In this document: one piece after another, positions 45,029-53,582 of the stretch
Layout: every line of letters begins with the position of its first letter
Numbering within the stretch: position 1 is the first letter of the stretch
Origin: Deinococcus radiophilus
Lineage (GTDB): Bacteria; Deinococcota; Deinococci; Deinococcales; Deinococcaceae
Length of the DNA stretch: 64,000 nucleotides
Direction: 5' to 3'
Assembly: GCF_020889625.1 (NCBI RefSeq)
Contig: NZ_CP086382.1
Location: 1 to 64,000, forward strand
Position numbers and translations under genes: made by a program
Notes under the pieces: generated by a model
What the model saw: the letters and a program-made list of their open reading frames with translations, nothing else
What the model was told of the DNA's origin: nothing
Databases searched by the model: none

Positions 45029-45676
45029 GTGACCCACATGGACCCCTTACCCTCCGAACTCTTCAGGCGCCTTGACGAGACACCTGACGAGCTGTTTTAC
45101 CGCCAACCGCGCTTCGTGACCCATATTGACCCAGGGGCCATCGCCGCTGTCACGGAGCTGTACCGGGAATTTTTCCCCCCAGGAGGCCGCGTCCTGGACC
45201 TAATGAGTTCATGGATCAGCCATCTGCCGCCGGAAGTGCCCTACGCCGAAGTCGTGGGCCTGGGCATGAACCGCGACGAACTGGCGGCCAATCCCCGCCT
45301 AAGCCGCTACGTGGTCCACAACCTGAACGCGGACCCGGCGTTGCCCTTTGCAGACGGCAGCTTTGACGCCGCCGGAATCGCTGTCTCTATTGATTACCTG
45401 ACGGACCCCGTAACCGTGCTGCGGGGCCTGCGCCGAACCCTGACGCCCGGCGCGCCCACCGTGGTGAGCTTTTCTAACCGCTGCTTTCCCACCAAAGCCG
45501 TGATGGCCTGGCATCAGCTGGACGATGCCGGGCGGGTCGGTTTGGTCCAGCGCTACTTGGAGCTGGCTGGATTCCTACGGGTTACGGCCTATGACCGCAG
45601 CCCAGCCAGTGGAGATCCGCTGTTCGGTGTGGTCGGCTGGACACCGGAAAATCGCCCGGATGAGGCGGCGAGCTAA
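45029..45676 (+). CDS. SAM-dependent methyltransferase-like protein
   Basis: A 215-residue class I methyltransferase fold. Motif I is G-G-R-V-L-D-L-M-S-S, unusual in having SS instead of the GxG, then V-V-G-L-G-M-N at the second strand, A-L-P-F-A-D-G-S-F-D-A-A (motif II) and V-S-F-S-N-R-C-F (motif III). The group matches small methyltransferases of unknown substrate. Start GTG at 45029 or ATG at 45038. Ends just before a hairpin that mainly serves the opposite gene. Confidence 0.75.
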   Translation: MTHMDPLPSELFRRLDETPDELFYRQPRFVTHIDPGAIAAVTELYREFFPPGGRVLDLMSSWISHLPPEVPYAEVVGLGMNRDELAANPRLSRYVVHNLNADPALPFADGSFDAAGIAVSIDYLTDPVTVLRGLRRTLTPGAPTVVSFSNRCFPTKAVMAWHQLDDAGRVGLVQRYLELAGFLRVTAYDRSPASGDPLFGVVGWTPENRPDEAAS

Positions 45677-45704
45677 AAAAAGCTGCCGCCCGCGGGCGGC
45701 AGCT
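45676..45704 (-). terminator. Bidirectional hairpin terminator for the DUF2171 gene
   Basis: Perfect ten-base stem AGCTGCCGCC / GGCGGCAGCT with a CGCG loop. On the minus strand it is followed by seven T residues, ideal for the DUF2171 gene; on the plus strand it lies directly after the methyltransferase stop but lacks a T-run. Confidence 0.85.
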
Positions 45705-45721
45705 TGAGCACAGAACAGATT

Positions 45722-45976
45722 TCAGTCCCGGTGATGCCCATGTGGGTCTTCGCTGAGCCACTGCTCCTGCACCTCGGCGTGGTTCAGGTTCAGGTGAACA
45801 TACTCGTCCACATGGTCCACCGTGCTGAGGGGCAGCCAGTGGTGCTGGCCTTCGTCGTCCTTTACCAGCTTGATGTAGTCGCCGTCCAGGTGATCTACCA
45901 GGCCGTGGTTCTTGCCCTCGGCACAAAAGACAGGCATGTGCTTGGTGATGCGGTCGCGGTCAGTGGTATTGGTCAT
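45722..45976 (-). CDS. DUF2171 domain protein
   Basis: An 84-residue acidic protein. From the ATG at 45976 (GAGG in AAGGAGG upstream) it reads I-T-K-H-M-P-V-F-C, G-x-V-D-H-L-D-G-D-Y-I-K-L and then L-P-L-S-T-V-D-H-V-D-E-Y-V, the DUF2171 pattern (PRC-barrel-like). C-terminus is His/Asp rich. Small DUF2171 proteins are common in Deinococcus and in desiccation-tolerant bacteria; function unknown. Followed by a strong terminator; divergent from phoX. Confidence 0.85.
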   Translation of the reverse strand: MTNTTDRDRITKHMPVFCAEGKNHGLVDHLDGDYIKLVKDDEGQHHWLPLSTVDHVDEYVHLNLNHAEVQEQWLSEDPHGHHRD

Positions 45977-46132
45977 GTGAAACCTCCTTAACTGCACCGT
46001 ACCGCTCAGGACACCGGCAGCAGTGAACTTTGGCCTTGAGGACACCTTGACCTGGCATGCTCCAGACCAACACACCCTCAACCTCAAATGAACTGTGACT
46101 TAAGGCTGACAATCCGAGTGAATGCTGTAGGT

Positions 46133-47839
46133 ATGTCAAATCGCACGCAGGAGCCCACCGCGAAGTCTTCTTTCTGGCACGATCTGCTGGACCGCCGCAT
46201 CACCCGCCGCACCGCCATCGGCACCGCAGCGGCCACTGCGGCGGCTGCCACCCTACCCGTCAGCTTCGCGCAGGCGCAGCAAGGCGGCGTGACCACCGCC
46301 AACAACGGTGCGCCCATCGGTGTAGACCCCCGCGACAATGCCCGCTACTACCCGCCCTTCCGCCCGATCGAAGCGAGCCGCGCTGACGATATGACGCTGC
46401 CCCCCGGCTTCCGCTACCAGATTCTGGCGCCCTGGGGCGAGGAGTTTACCGAAGACGGCCGCACCATCGGCTTCAACCACGACTTCGTGGGTTACTTCCC
46501 GGCTGACATGCTTGAAGGCGGCCACAGCAGCACCGACGCGTACCTGACCATCAACCATGAGTACGTCAACGCGATGTTTCTGGGCACCGAAGAGCGCACC
46601 CCCGCCAACATGGAAAAGGAAAAGCGGGCCATGGGCGTGAGCGTGGTGCGTGTACGTCAGCAGGGCGGCAAATGGAGCGTGGTCAAGGATCCCAAGAACC
46701 GCGCCGTAGACGGCCTGTACGACATTGAGCTGACCGGGCCGGTGCGCGGCACCGACCACGTGAAGGGCGCCACCATGGTCAAGGGCACCGTGGGCAACTG
46801 CTCCGGCGGCCAGACCCCCTGGGGCACCCTGCTGACCTGCGAAGAGAACGTGGACGGCTACACCAAGGCCTGGGACGGCAGTGGCTATGAAGCCATGCAC
46901 CAGGGCTGGGTCACCGAAATCGACCCTTTTGATCCCGAGTGGACCCCCAAGAAGCGCACTGGCATGGGCCGCTTCCGCCATGAGAACGCCGCCGTGGTCC
47001 CCACCGCCGATGGCCGGGTGGCCGTGTACATGGGTGATGACATGCAGGATTCCTGCGTGTACAAGTTCATCAGCCGCGGCACCGTAGGCACCGACCGCAG
47101 CGCCAACCGTGACCTGCTGGAAGACGGCGACCTGTACGTCGCCAACTTCGGCAACGGCAGCTGGGTGCTGCTGGACTACGACAAGAATGCCAAACTGCGT
47201 GAAGCCAAGAACGGCGACAAGTTGCTGTTCGCTGGCCAGGCCGACGTGCTGGCCGATGCCCGCGCCGCTGCACTGGCCGTGGGCGGCACCCCGGTGGACC
47301 GCCCCGAAGACATCGAAGTGCACCCGCTGAATGGTGACGTGTACATTGCCCTGACCAACAATTCCAAGCACGGCAACTACTTCGGACACATCGTCAAGCT
47401 GACCGAAAAAGGCCATGACCACAGCGCCGAAACTTTCGGCTGGGATGTATTCGCCTATGGCGGCCCCAGCGCCGGCTTTGCCAGCCCCGACAACTTGGTC
47501 TTCGACCCTTACGGCAACCTGTGGATGGTGACGGACAACTCCGATCTGGGCAGCAACCCGATCAAGGACTTCCACGGCAACAACGCCATGTTCTTCTTCC
47601 CCACCGAAGGCCCCAACGCCGGCAAGGCCTACCGCTTCGCCGTCGGTCCGGTAGACGCCGAAATGACCGGTCCGGTGTGGTCCCCAGACGGCAAGACGCT
47701 GTTCGTGTCCATTCAGCACCCCGGCGAAGACTCCGAGAGCCTGGATCAACTTACCAGCAACTTTGCCGCCGCACCTGGCAGCCGAGTGCCCCGCCCCACC
47801 CTGGTCGCCATTTCCGGATTCCCCGGCTGGAAGGCATAA
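46133..47839 (+). CDS. phoX: PhoX-family phosphatase, Tat-exported
   Basis: A 568-residue DUF839/PhoX-type protein. The signal R-R-I-T-R-R-T-A-I-G followed by a hydrophobic Ala-rich stretch and A-Q-A is a Tat leader. The mature region has L-P-P-G-F-R-Y, G-F-N-H-D-F-V-G-Y, N-H-E-Y-V-N, N-C-S-G-G-x-T-P-W-G-T-L-L-T-C-E-E-N, R-F-R-H-E-N-A-A, R-P-E-D-I-E-V-H-P and the C-terminal S-x-x-H-P-G-E. These are the Ca/Fe site residues of PhoX propellers. It cleaves phosphate monoesters outside the cell. ATG at 46133 is preferred to a start at 46088. The next gene begins two bases after its stop. Confidence 0.9.
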   Translation: MSNRTQEPTAKSSFWHDLLDRRITRRTAIGTAAATAAAATLPVSFAQAQQGGVTTANNGAPIGVDPRDNARYYPPFRPIEASRADDMTLPPGFRYQILAPWGEEFTEDGRTIGFNHDFVGYFPADMLEGGHSSTDAYLTINHEYVNAMFLGTEERTPANMEKEKRAMGVSVVRVRQQGGKWSVVKDPKNRAVDGLYDIELTGPVRGTDHVKGATMVKGTVGNCSGGQTPWGTLLTCEENVDGYTKAWDGSGYEAMHQGWVTEIDPFDPEWTPKKRTGMGRFRHENAAVVPTADGRVAVYMGDDMQDSCVYKFISRGTVGTDRSANRDLLEDGDLYVANFGNGSWVLLDYDKNAKLREAKNGDKLLFAGQADVLADARAAALAVGGTPVDRPEDIEVHPLNGDVYIALTNNSKHGNYFGHIVKLTEKGHDHSAETFGWDVFAYGGPSAGFASPDNLVFDPYGNLWMVTDNSDLGSNPIKDFHGNNAMFFFPTEGPNAGKAYRFAVGPVDAEMTGPVWSPDGKTLFVSIQHPGEDSESLDQLTSNFAAAPGSRVPRPTLVAISGFPGWKA

Positions 47840-47841
47840 GT

Positions 47842-48138
47842 ATGACCCTGCCTTTTTCGCATGCCGCCCATATCGTGCAGGGCGAGCCACTGCTGATCCA
47901 CGCCGCCGAGAATTTCCTGGGCGAGCTGTCACGGCAGCGTCCCTGGGTCAAGGCCAGCTACGAGGACACCCTGAACGATCTGGACGACCTGCTGAGTGCC
48001 GAGCAGCCCGCCACCCTAGGTGACTATCTGGCGGCAGACCGCACGGAGCTGCAGGCCCGACTGCCCCATGCCCACAATCTGGCAGACGTCCTGGACGACT
48101 TTGACGCCTATCTGCGCGAGTGGCGCTGGGTCAGCTGA
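47842..48138 (+). CDS. Small acidic protein downstream of phoX
   Basis: A 98-residue protein starting at the ATG at 47842, two bases after the phoX stop. It is mostly helical and acidic (E-D-T-L-N-D-L-D-D-L-L, V-L-D-D-F-D-A-Y-L-R-E-W), and resembles the N-terminal SAM-like domain fold seen in phage-integrase relatives only in general character. No family recognised. Tight spacing shows co-transcription with phoX. A perfect 11-base stem-loop follows. Confidence 0.7.
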   Translation: MTLPFSHAAHIVQGEPLLIHAAENFLGELSRQRPWVKASYEDTLNDLDDLLSAEQPATLGDYLAADRTELQARLPHAHNLADVLDDFDAYLREWRWVS

Positions 48139-48150
48139 CCCCTGGGTTCC

Positions 48151-48193
48151 AGAGCGGACCAGCCCTAAACGTAGGGGGTGGTCCGCTCTGCTT
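48151..48193 (+). terminator. Terminator-like stem-loop after the phoX operon
   Basis: AGAGCGGACCA (48151-48161) pairs perfectly with TGGTCCGCTCT (48179-48189). Only a short GCTTT follows, so it may work bidirectionally or with a weak T-run. Confidence 0.65.
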
Positions 48194-48208
48194 TGATACC
48201 CTCTGTGC

Positions 48209-48347
48209 CTAGAGGCTGCTCCCGGAAAACCGGAGAAGCGGACGCACTTCTATGATTTTCCGTGAGCAGACTGGCACAGCTCCGCAGGAGAGCGAGTCGG
48301 TAGGAACGCAATCAGGCGGCGCCCCCCATTTTCCGGACAGCTTCTAG
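48209..48347. repeat. 139-bp palindromic-ended intergenic repeat (copy 2)
   Basis: Ends CTAGAGGCTGCTCCCGG and CCGGACAGCTTCTAG are inverted repeats of each other (CTAGAAGCTGTCCGGAAAA on the reverse strand). Internal sequence matches the element at 10896-11012 over much of its length. Its last CTAG overlaps the stop codon of the glycosyltransferase at 48344. Non-coding; a MITE or SNR-type repeat. Confidence 0.75.
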
Positions 48348-49783
48348 CGTGAGCGAACCGGGTCCGCCTCGGACTGGGCTGGCCCGGTGACCGCGCCCTG
48401 ATCGATGCGGCGGCGCTGCTGCCCGCCCCACTGCCCACGTTTGGCCACCAGGGTCAGTGAGGCCCACAGGCGGATCAGCAAGTTCCACTGGCGGTAACCG
48501 AGGTTGTCCAGCAGCGCGTAGCCGAGCAGCAGCAGGCGGTCCCTGGGGCGCCCCAGACGGTGACGCAAAAAGACTTCGATGGCGTGTGAGCTGGAACTGA
48601 GCAGGGTGCCGAAGCCCACCGCCAGCAGGAAAAACAGCACCACGAAGGTGGCGTCGTAGCGCTCGGTGACGATCAGGAACACCGCCAGAAACAGGCCGCC
48701 CAGTTCAAGCGCCGGAGCCAACGCCTCGAAAAAGATGTGGTAGGGCATCGCCACCATCCCAATGCGCCCATAGCGCGGATTGAACAGCATCCGGCGGTGC
48801 AGCCACAGGCTCTCAAGCAACCCACGCTGCCAGCGGTCCCGCTGACGGCGCAGTCCCTGCCAGGTATCCGGTACCTGGGTCCAGCACACTGGGTCAATCA
48901 CGTACTGGATCGCGTAAGGGCGGCGCTGGTCGCGTGCCCAGCGATGCAGCCGCACGATCAGTTCCATGTCTTCGCCCACCGTCTCCCGGTTGTAGCCGCC
49001 CGCCTGCACCACCTCGGCACGGCGAAACAGGCCAAATGCTCCACTGACGATCAAAAGAAGGCCGAAACTGCTCAGGGCAGTGCGGCCGGTGAAGAAGGCC
49101 CGCACATATTCCATCACCTGAAAGCGCTCTACCGTGCTGCCTGGCATGGTCATATCAACAACGCGTCCCCCCTGCAGGGTCACGCCGTTCATGGGACGCA
49201 CCGTGCCGCCCACTGCCAGCAACTCCTCTTGATCGGCAAAGCGGCGGGCCGCCCGCACCAGCGCTTCTTCATCCAGCAGGCTATCGGCATCAATCGAACA
49301 GAACAGCGGATATCCCGCGTAGCGCAGTCCGGCATTCAGGGCGTCGGCCTTACCGCCATTTTCCTTGTCGATCACGGTCAGTTGTGGGAAGCGCTGTGAG
49401 CGCCAGATCGCCCGAATCGGTTCGGTCTGAAGTGCCACGGCGCTGACCGGCAAGGTTTCCCGCAGATCAAAGTGCTCATGCAGGACCTGCATGGTAGGGT
49501 CGGTGGACCCGTCGGAAATCACGATAATCTCAAACTGCGGGTAGCGCAGATTCAGCAGCGCCGAGACGCTGCCCAGGATGGTTTCCTGTTCGTCGTGGGC
49601 CGGAACCAGCACCGAAATCGGTTGATGGGCGCCGGCGTTCAGCAAGCTCTCGAAGCGCAGGGACTGATTGCGCCTGACCGTGCGCCGCAGTTCCTGAACC
49701 GTGGCGTACAGCCCCACCGCACTCCAGAAATTCAGCAGGGTCAGGTAGGCCAGAAACAGAAATTCGACCGCCGAAAGGGTCAT
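48344..49783 (-). CDS. Processive membrane glycosyltransferase, family 2
   Basis: A 479-residue GT2 of the cellulose/poly-GlcNAc synthase kind. One N-terminal helix precedes the catalytic domain: P-I-S-V-L-V-P-A-H-D-E-Q-E-T-I, I-I-V-I-S-D-G-S-T-D, K-E-N-G-G-K-A-D-A-L-N-A-G, S-I-D-A-D-S-L-L (DxD), the V-G-E-D-M-E-L (ED) and Q-R-D-R-W-Q-R-G (QxxRW) motifs. Two to four C-terminal helices follow. The ATG at 49783 overlaps the HEAT gene stop (TGATG). Its stop codon is formed by the end of the repeat at 48209-48347, so the last residues may be derived from that insertion. Confidence 0.9.
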   Translation of the reverse strand: MTLSAVEFLFLAYLTLLNFWSAVGLYATVQELRRTVRRNQSLRFESLLNAGAHQPISVLVPAHDEQETILGSVSALLNLRYPQFEIIVISDGSTDPTMQVLHEHFDLRETLPVSAVALQTEPIRAIWRSQRFPQLTVIDKENGGKADALNAGLRYAGYPLFCSIDADSLLDEEALVRAARRFADQEELLAVGGTVRPMNGVTLQGGRVVDMTMPGSTVERFQVMEYVRAFFTGRTALSSFGLLLIVSGAFGLFRRAEVVQAGGYNRETVGEDMELIVRLHRWARDQRRPYAIQYVIDPVCWTQVPDTWQGLRRQRDRWQRGLLESLWLHRRMLFNPRYGRIGMVAMPYHIFFEALAPALELGGLFLAVFLIVTERYDATFVVLFFLLAVGFGTLLSSSSHAIEVFLRHRLGRPRDRLLLLGYALLDNLGYRQWNLLIRLWASLTLVAKRGQWGGQQRRRIDQGAVTGPAQSEADPVRSR

Positions 49784-50955
49784 CAGACGGCGACCTCGGT
49801 CTGCAGGGCAGCCCGCGCCGTATCCCGCGCAAAAGCGTCTGGATGGCTCAGGGCCTGACGCAGCAACTGCTGACCCTGCAAAGAAATGGCTAGCGCCTGG
49901 CCCGCGTTGTGGCGCACCCACCAGTTCGAATCGCCCAGACTGTCCCACAGACTCGCTTCGGGCAGGGGACGCACCCCTGCCAGCGCCTTGACCGCCTGCC
50001 CACGTACAAACCACGCGGGATCCTGGGCCAGGGCGTTGAGCTGCTCCAGATCGTTCGGTGCCGTCACATCCAAAGCCACGTACAGCCGCAGGGCCGCCGC
50101 CCGCACATCCGGGCTGGGATCACGCAGCAGGTTCAGGGCCAGCGGATAGTGTTCGGCCCTGGGTCCGAGTGCGGCCCCACGTGCCGAGAGCGCACGCAGG
50201 GCGGGGCGGGAGTGCCGTGCCAGCTCCTGAATCAGTGGTCCAGCCCGCTTTCCCAGGATGCTCAGTGCTTCGGTGCCTTGCTGCTGGGTCAGCGCCGCAC
50301 CTTCAAGCACGGGCAGCAATTCCAGGACCGACGCGTCGCCGCGCCGCAGAATACGGGCCGCGCCCAGCAGCGCCAAGCTGGACAGGGCCGTGGGATCACC
50401 CCCCGGCGTCACGACATGAGCAGCCCGCAACATGGTCGGCAGGCTATGGGGATCAGCCAGCAGCGCCAGCCTTTCCAGGGCCGCGATGCGCAGGTTGGGA
50501 TGGGCCCGCGACATGACCATCTCCTCGTCACGCTGGCGCAGCCGCAGCCCCGCATACAGCACCTGAAGCTGCTGGGCTTCACGCTCACCGGCCTGCTCAC
50601 GCAGCAGCAGTACCTGGTTCTCTCCGGCCTGACTCAGACGGTCCGGCAGGGTGCCGGTGGCCAGGAAATGCTGAATCTTGACCCGGTCCAGCGCTGCCGC
50701 CTCATCACGCTGGCGGTCCAGACGCGAGGTGTGGTAGGCGTACAGCATCTGCAAGGTCGCCAGGAACACCAGCACCAGCGTGACACTCGCCAGTGCCAGC
50801 AGGGTGACGATCAAGGAACGGTGGACCGCGTTGGCCAGCAAGTTCAGCGCCAGGGCATAGACCAGCCAGGTCACGGTCAGGGTCAGCAGCACGTTCAGGA
50901 TCAGAATGATCTGAGTCACGGGCAGCAGCAGGGTCCGGCGCCAGACTTGATTCAT
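49783..50955 (-). CDS. Membrane-anchored HEAT-repeat protein
   Basis: A 390-residue protein with two or three N-terminal hydrophobic helices (about residues 10-70), a coiled-coil-like stretch, then HEAT-type repeats of about 30 residues (H-P-N-L-R-I-A-A-L-E-R-L, S-P-D-V-R-A-A-A-L-R-L, W-F-V-R-G-Q-A-V-K-A-L, N-W-W-V-R-H-N-A-G-Q-A-L). Similar HEAT proteins next to GT2 genes may act as assembly scaffolds in polysaccharide secretion. ATGA overlap with the upstream glycosidase-like gene, TGATG overlap with the synthase. Confidence 0.8.
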   Translation of the reverse strand: MNQVWRRTLLLPVTQIILILNVLLTLTVTWLVYALALNLLANAVHRSLIVTLLALASVTLVLVFLATLQMLYAYHTSRLDRQRDEAAALDRVKIQHFLATGTLPDRLSQAGENQVLLLREQAGEREAQQLQVLYAGLRLRQRDEEMVMSRAHPNLRIAALERLALLADPHSLPTMLRAAHVVTPGGDPTALSSLALLGAARILRRGDASVLELLPVLEGAALTQQQGTEALSILGKRAGPLIQELARHSRPALRALSARGAALGPRAEHYPLALNLLRDPSPDVRAAALRLYVALDVTAPNDLEQLNALAQDPAWFVRGQAVKALAGVRPLPEASLWDSLGDSNWWVRHNAGQALAISLQGQQLLRQALSHPDAFARDTARAALQTEVAV

Positions 50956-53378
50956 GGCGCAGGCTCCTGCCAGGCCTGTTTCAGGGCGGCGTAGGCCGGT
51001 TTGAGGCGCAGGGCATACTCCGGCTCGGTCCAGGGCTCCCAGGTCCAGCGCCCCTGCCGGCCACCCACCGACAGGCCAATGTCCGCCACAGCCTGGCTGC
51101 CGCCTGGCTGATCACCACTCAGGACCCGCCGTTCGCTGGGATCGGTCACACCAATCAGTGTCCAGGGGAGCCGCAGGTGAACACGGGCTCCCGTACGGCA
51201 AAAGTCCTGCGTGGCGCGGCGGGCGTTTTCCGGTTCGGTGGGCCCACCCTGGAGCTGCCCCGGCTCGTCCAGCTGCGGCGGATAAACGGTGCCGTCACGC
51301 CCGATCCGCCGGGCATTGGGCATGGTCAGGAAGCTGACATAGGGGCCGTCCGCTTCAGGGACCGCCTGCAGGTCAGGCAGATAGTAGACCTGCTCTCCCC
51401 CGCCACGCAATTTGAAGGGCTGATAGCCTGCATTGACCGTCAGCCGCCCGGTCTGGTCACCCAGGACAATCTGGAATTCATCGCCCGCAGCGGGGTGGGT
51501 GTCCAGTGCCAGAGTGTCGACCCGTGGCGCGCCCGCCAGCTTGAGGCCGCTGGGAAACACCAGATGCAAGTACCGTGCCGTCGCCCAGGCCTGCACCCCT
51601 GGTATCCCTGGCACCTCCGGCCAGCGGGCCGTGCCTGGGCCACATAGCGGCACTTCACCGACGGGATCGGCCGCGATCAGACCGTAGTTCTCCTCCGGGT
51701 CCATGACATTGTGCCAGCGCACTCCATGATCGGCGGGGCGCTCCAGTTCCTGATACAGCCAGTTGCGCTTGAACCATTCGTCCATCAGCGAAAAGACCGC
51801 GCTGCCAGCCAGCCCGGCATCCTCCACCTGACGCACCAAGGCCACGTCTAGCCGGGCCTGCTCCGCCTCACTGTGCCCACCGTGATGGAATCCCTGCGCC
51901 TGAAAATGCGCCAGGCCCCGGCTGCTGGGCACGCCCACCTCGGCAATCAGAACTGGCATCTCCCCAAAGTGCTGGCGCAACTCCGCCAGATAGGCGGGAT
52001 AATTGCCGCTTGGCGACTCACGGTAGGCCGCTTCGTTGTTCATAAAGTCGGGATAGTAGGGATAGGCGTGAAAAGCCGCGAAGGTCCCAGCCCGGTTCTG
52101 CGCGGTGGGCTGAATATGGCGGGCGTCCAGCGTCACTTCATCCTCATTGTGTGACAGCCGGGGTGGGCCGGCCCCCACATCCTCACCCCGCTGACGGCGC
52201 AGGGCATTTTCCTCGGCTTCGGTGGCTTCGGAGACGTGACGCAGAGGGTCCAGGGTGGGCCAGTTGGTAAAGGCGATGGGGGTTTGCTGATGGTAGCGGC
52301 GCATCTGCTCGCGGGCCAGGTGATCCATCACCTCGGCCAGCCAGACTTCCATGGGACTGGCCGCCTGGGTAAGGAAGTATTCACCCTGGTACTGAGCTGC
52401 CCCAGCCGCCAGTCTGTTGTAGGCGACCACGCTGTAAGGCTCCCACTCGCGCCCAATCACATAGCCGAGCAGCCAGGGGCTGACGTCCGCGTCGTAGCGG
52501 CCACTGGCATGTCCAGGCCAGGAAGGGAGGTCCACGTCACCATGCACCGCGCCCAGCACCCGGTCCATCTCCGCAGTGAATTCCTGCTGAAAGTCGCCCC
52601 GGTAGTCGTCCTCCGGGGGCAACTCGGTCCAGACCCCCTGAATCAGGTACAGCGGGGGGCGGCCCGCCTGCTCTGCCTTCAGGTTATGGTCGCGGAGGGC
52701 CTGATAAAAGGCGGGCGGCAAAATGGTATAGACCCGCAGTGCATTGGCGTTCATGGCGGCCATCTGCGCGGTCCACTCGGCGTACAGCTGATCCGGCGCA
52801 AATTCACCCGGAAAGTGGCCCGGCACTGCCACACCCATGTTCACTGCCCGCACCGTCATGGGTTGGTCCACCCTGGCCAGGCGGTCCCCCTGAACCCTGA
52901 ACGGCAGCCGAAGTTCCGCTGGGCGGGCCTTGTGCTCACGCGGTCCGAAGACACGCGGCAGATCGGACTGCAACTCCAGAAACTCATCCCGCTTCGGCTC
53001 CAGGGCCAGCGCACGGCTGAGGTGCTGCGCGGCCAGTTCGCGGTCCCCATTCGCGCGGGCCACCATGGCCAGACCGTACCAGGCGTCGGCGTACTCCGGC
53101 GCCAGAGCCACGGCCTGTTCCAGGTCGGCCCTGGACCCTGGCAAGTTGCCCTGGCGGAAGCGGCTGAGGCCACGCAACACCAAGGCGTCAGGGTCGTCGC
53201 GCGTCTCACTGAGAATGGTGGTCAGGATGTCCTCGGCCTGGCCATACCGCCCCGCCTGATATTCCAGTTCGGCCCCCTGAGCCGAGTCGCGCAGCAACCT
53301 GGGAGTCAAAGCAATCATGCTGACCAGCGTCAAGCTGACCAGCAGCACGGTCCAGATCAGGTCGCGCGACTGCTTCAT
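50952..53378 (-). CDS. TPR protein fused to a glycoside-hydrolase-like domain
   Basis: An 808-residue envelope protein. One N-terminal helix (about residues 8-30) anchors or exports it, followed by three TPR units (A-x-x-Y-x-A-G-R-Y-G-x-A, residues about 38-135). A TIM-barrel-like region (about 170-560) has A-L-R-V-Y-T-I-L, E-W-E-P (candidate acid) and L-I-A-E-V-G-V-P-S-S-R-G (candidate nucleophile), as in GH2/GH5-like folds. A beta-rich C-terminal domain follows. The catalytic residues are an inference. First gene of a three-gene operon with the HEAT and GT2 proteins, it probably trims or helps export the polymer. Confidence 0.75.
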   Translation of the reverse strand: MKQSRDLIWTVLLVSLTLVSMIALTPRLLRDSAQGAELEYQAGRYGQAEDILTTILSETRDDPDALVLRGLSRFRQGNLPGSRADLEQAVALAPEYADAWYGLAMVARANGDRELAAQHLSRALALEPKRDEFLELQSDLPRVFGPREHKARPAELRLPFRVQGDRLARVDQPMTVRAVNMGVAVPGHFPGEFAPDQLYAEWTAQMAAMNANALRVYTILPPAFYQALRDHNLKAEQAGRPPLYLIQGVWTELPPEDDYRGDFQQEFTAEMDRVLGAVHGDVDLPSWPGHASGRYDADVSPWLLGYVIGREWEPYSVVAYNRLAAGAAQYQGEYFLTQAASPMEVWLAEVMDHLAREQMRRYHQQTPIAFTNWPTLDPLRHVSEATEAEENALRRQRGEDVGAGPPRLSHNEDEVTLDARHIQPTAQNRAGTFAAFHAYPYYPDFMNNEAAYRESPSGNYPAYLAELRQHFGEMPVLIAEVGVPSSRGLAHFQAQGFHHGGHSEAEQARLDVALVRQVEDAGLAGSAVFSLMDEWFKRNWLYQELERPADHGVRWHNVMDPEENYGLIAADPVGEVPLCGPGTARWPEVPGIPGVQAWATARYLHLVFPSGLKLAGAPRVDTLALDTHPAAGDEFQIVLGDQTGRLTVNAGYQPFKLRGGGEQVYYLPDLQAVPEADGPYVSFLTMPNARRIGRDGTVYPPQLDEPGQLQGGPTEPENARRATQDFCRTGARVHLRLPWTLIGVTDPSERRVLSGDQPGGSQAVADIGLSVGGRQGRWTWEPWTEPEYALRLKPAYAALKQAWQEPAP

Positions 53379-53571
53379 GACGTTTAGATTAATGCACCGC
53401 CTCGCCGGTTACATGACGCAAATGAGCAGAATGAGAGGATTTGTATCGCCGTGACGGTTGGCTCAACTTTATGGTGGTTTCTTTAGGGATGGGGCAGCGC
53501 AACCTCACCTGACAGGAGCGTCCCCAGTCTGTTCCAAGCAGTTCCAGAGGGAGATTTGACTGGGCCGGCGG

Positions 53572-53577
53572 TATAGT
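53572..53577 (+). promoter_or_regulatory. -10 element of a probable leaderless tdk transcript
   Basis: TATAGT lies five bases before the GTG at 53583, with no Shine-Dalgarno. This is the TANNNT spacing typical of leaderless genes in Deinococcus. Confidence 0.6.
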
Positions 53578-53582
53578 TGCCT

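Noticed and set aside
46253..47932. 559-residue minus-strand frame opposite phoX
   Set aside because: Val/Gly/Ala/His-biased antisense of a GC-rich gene; the plus strand has the Tat signal and PhoX motifs.
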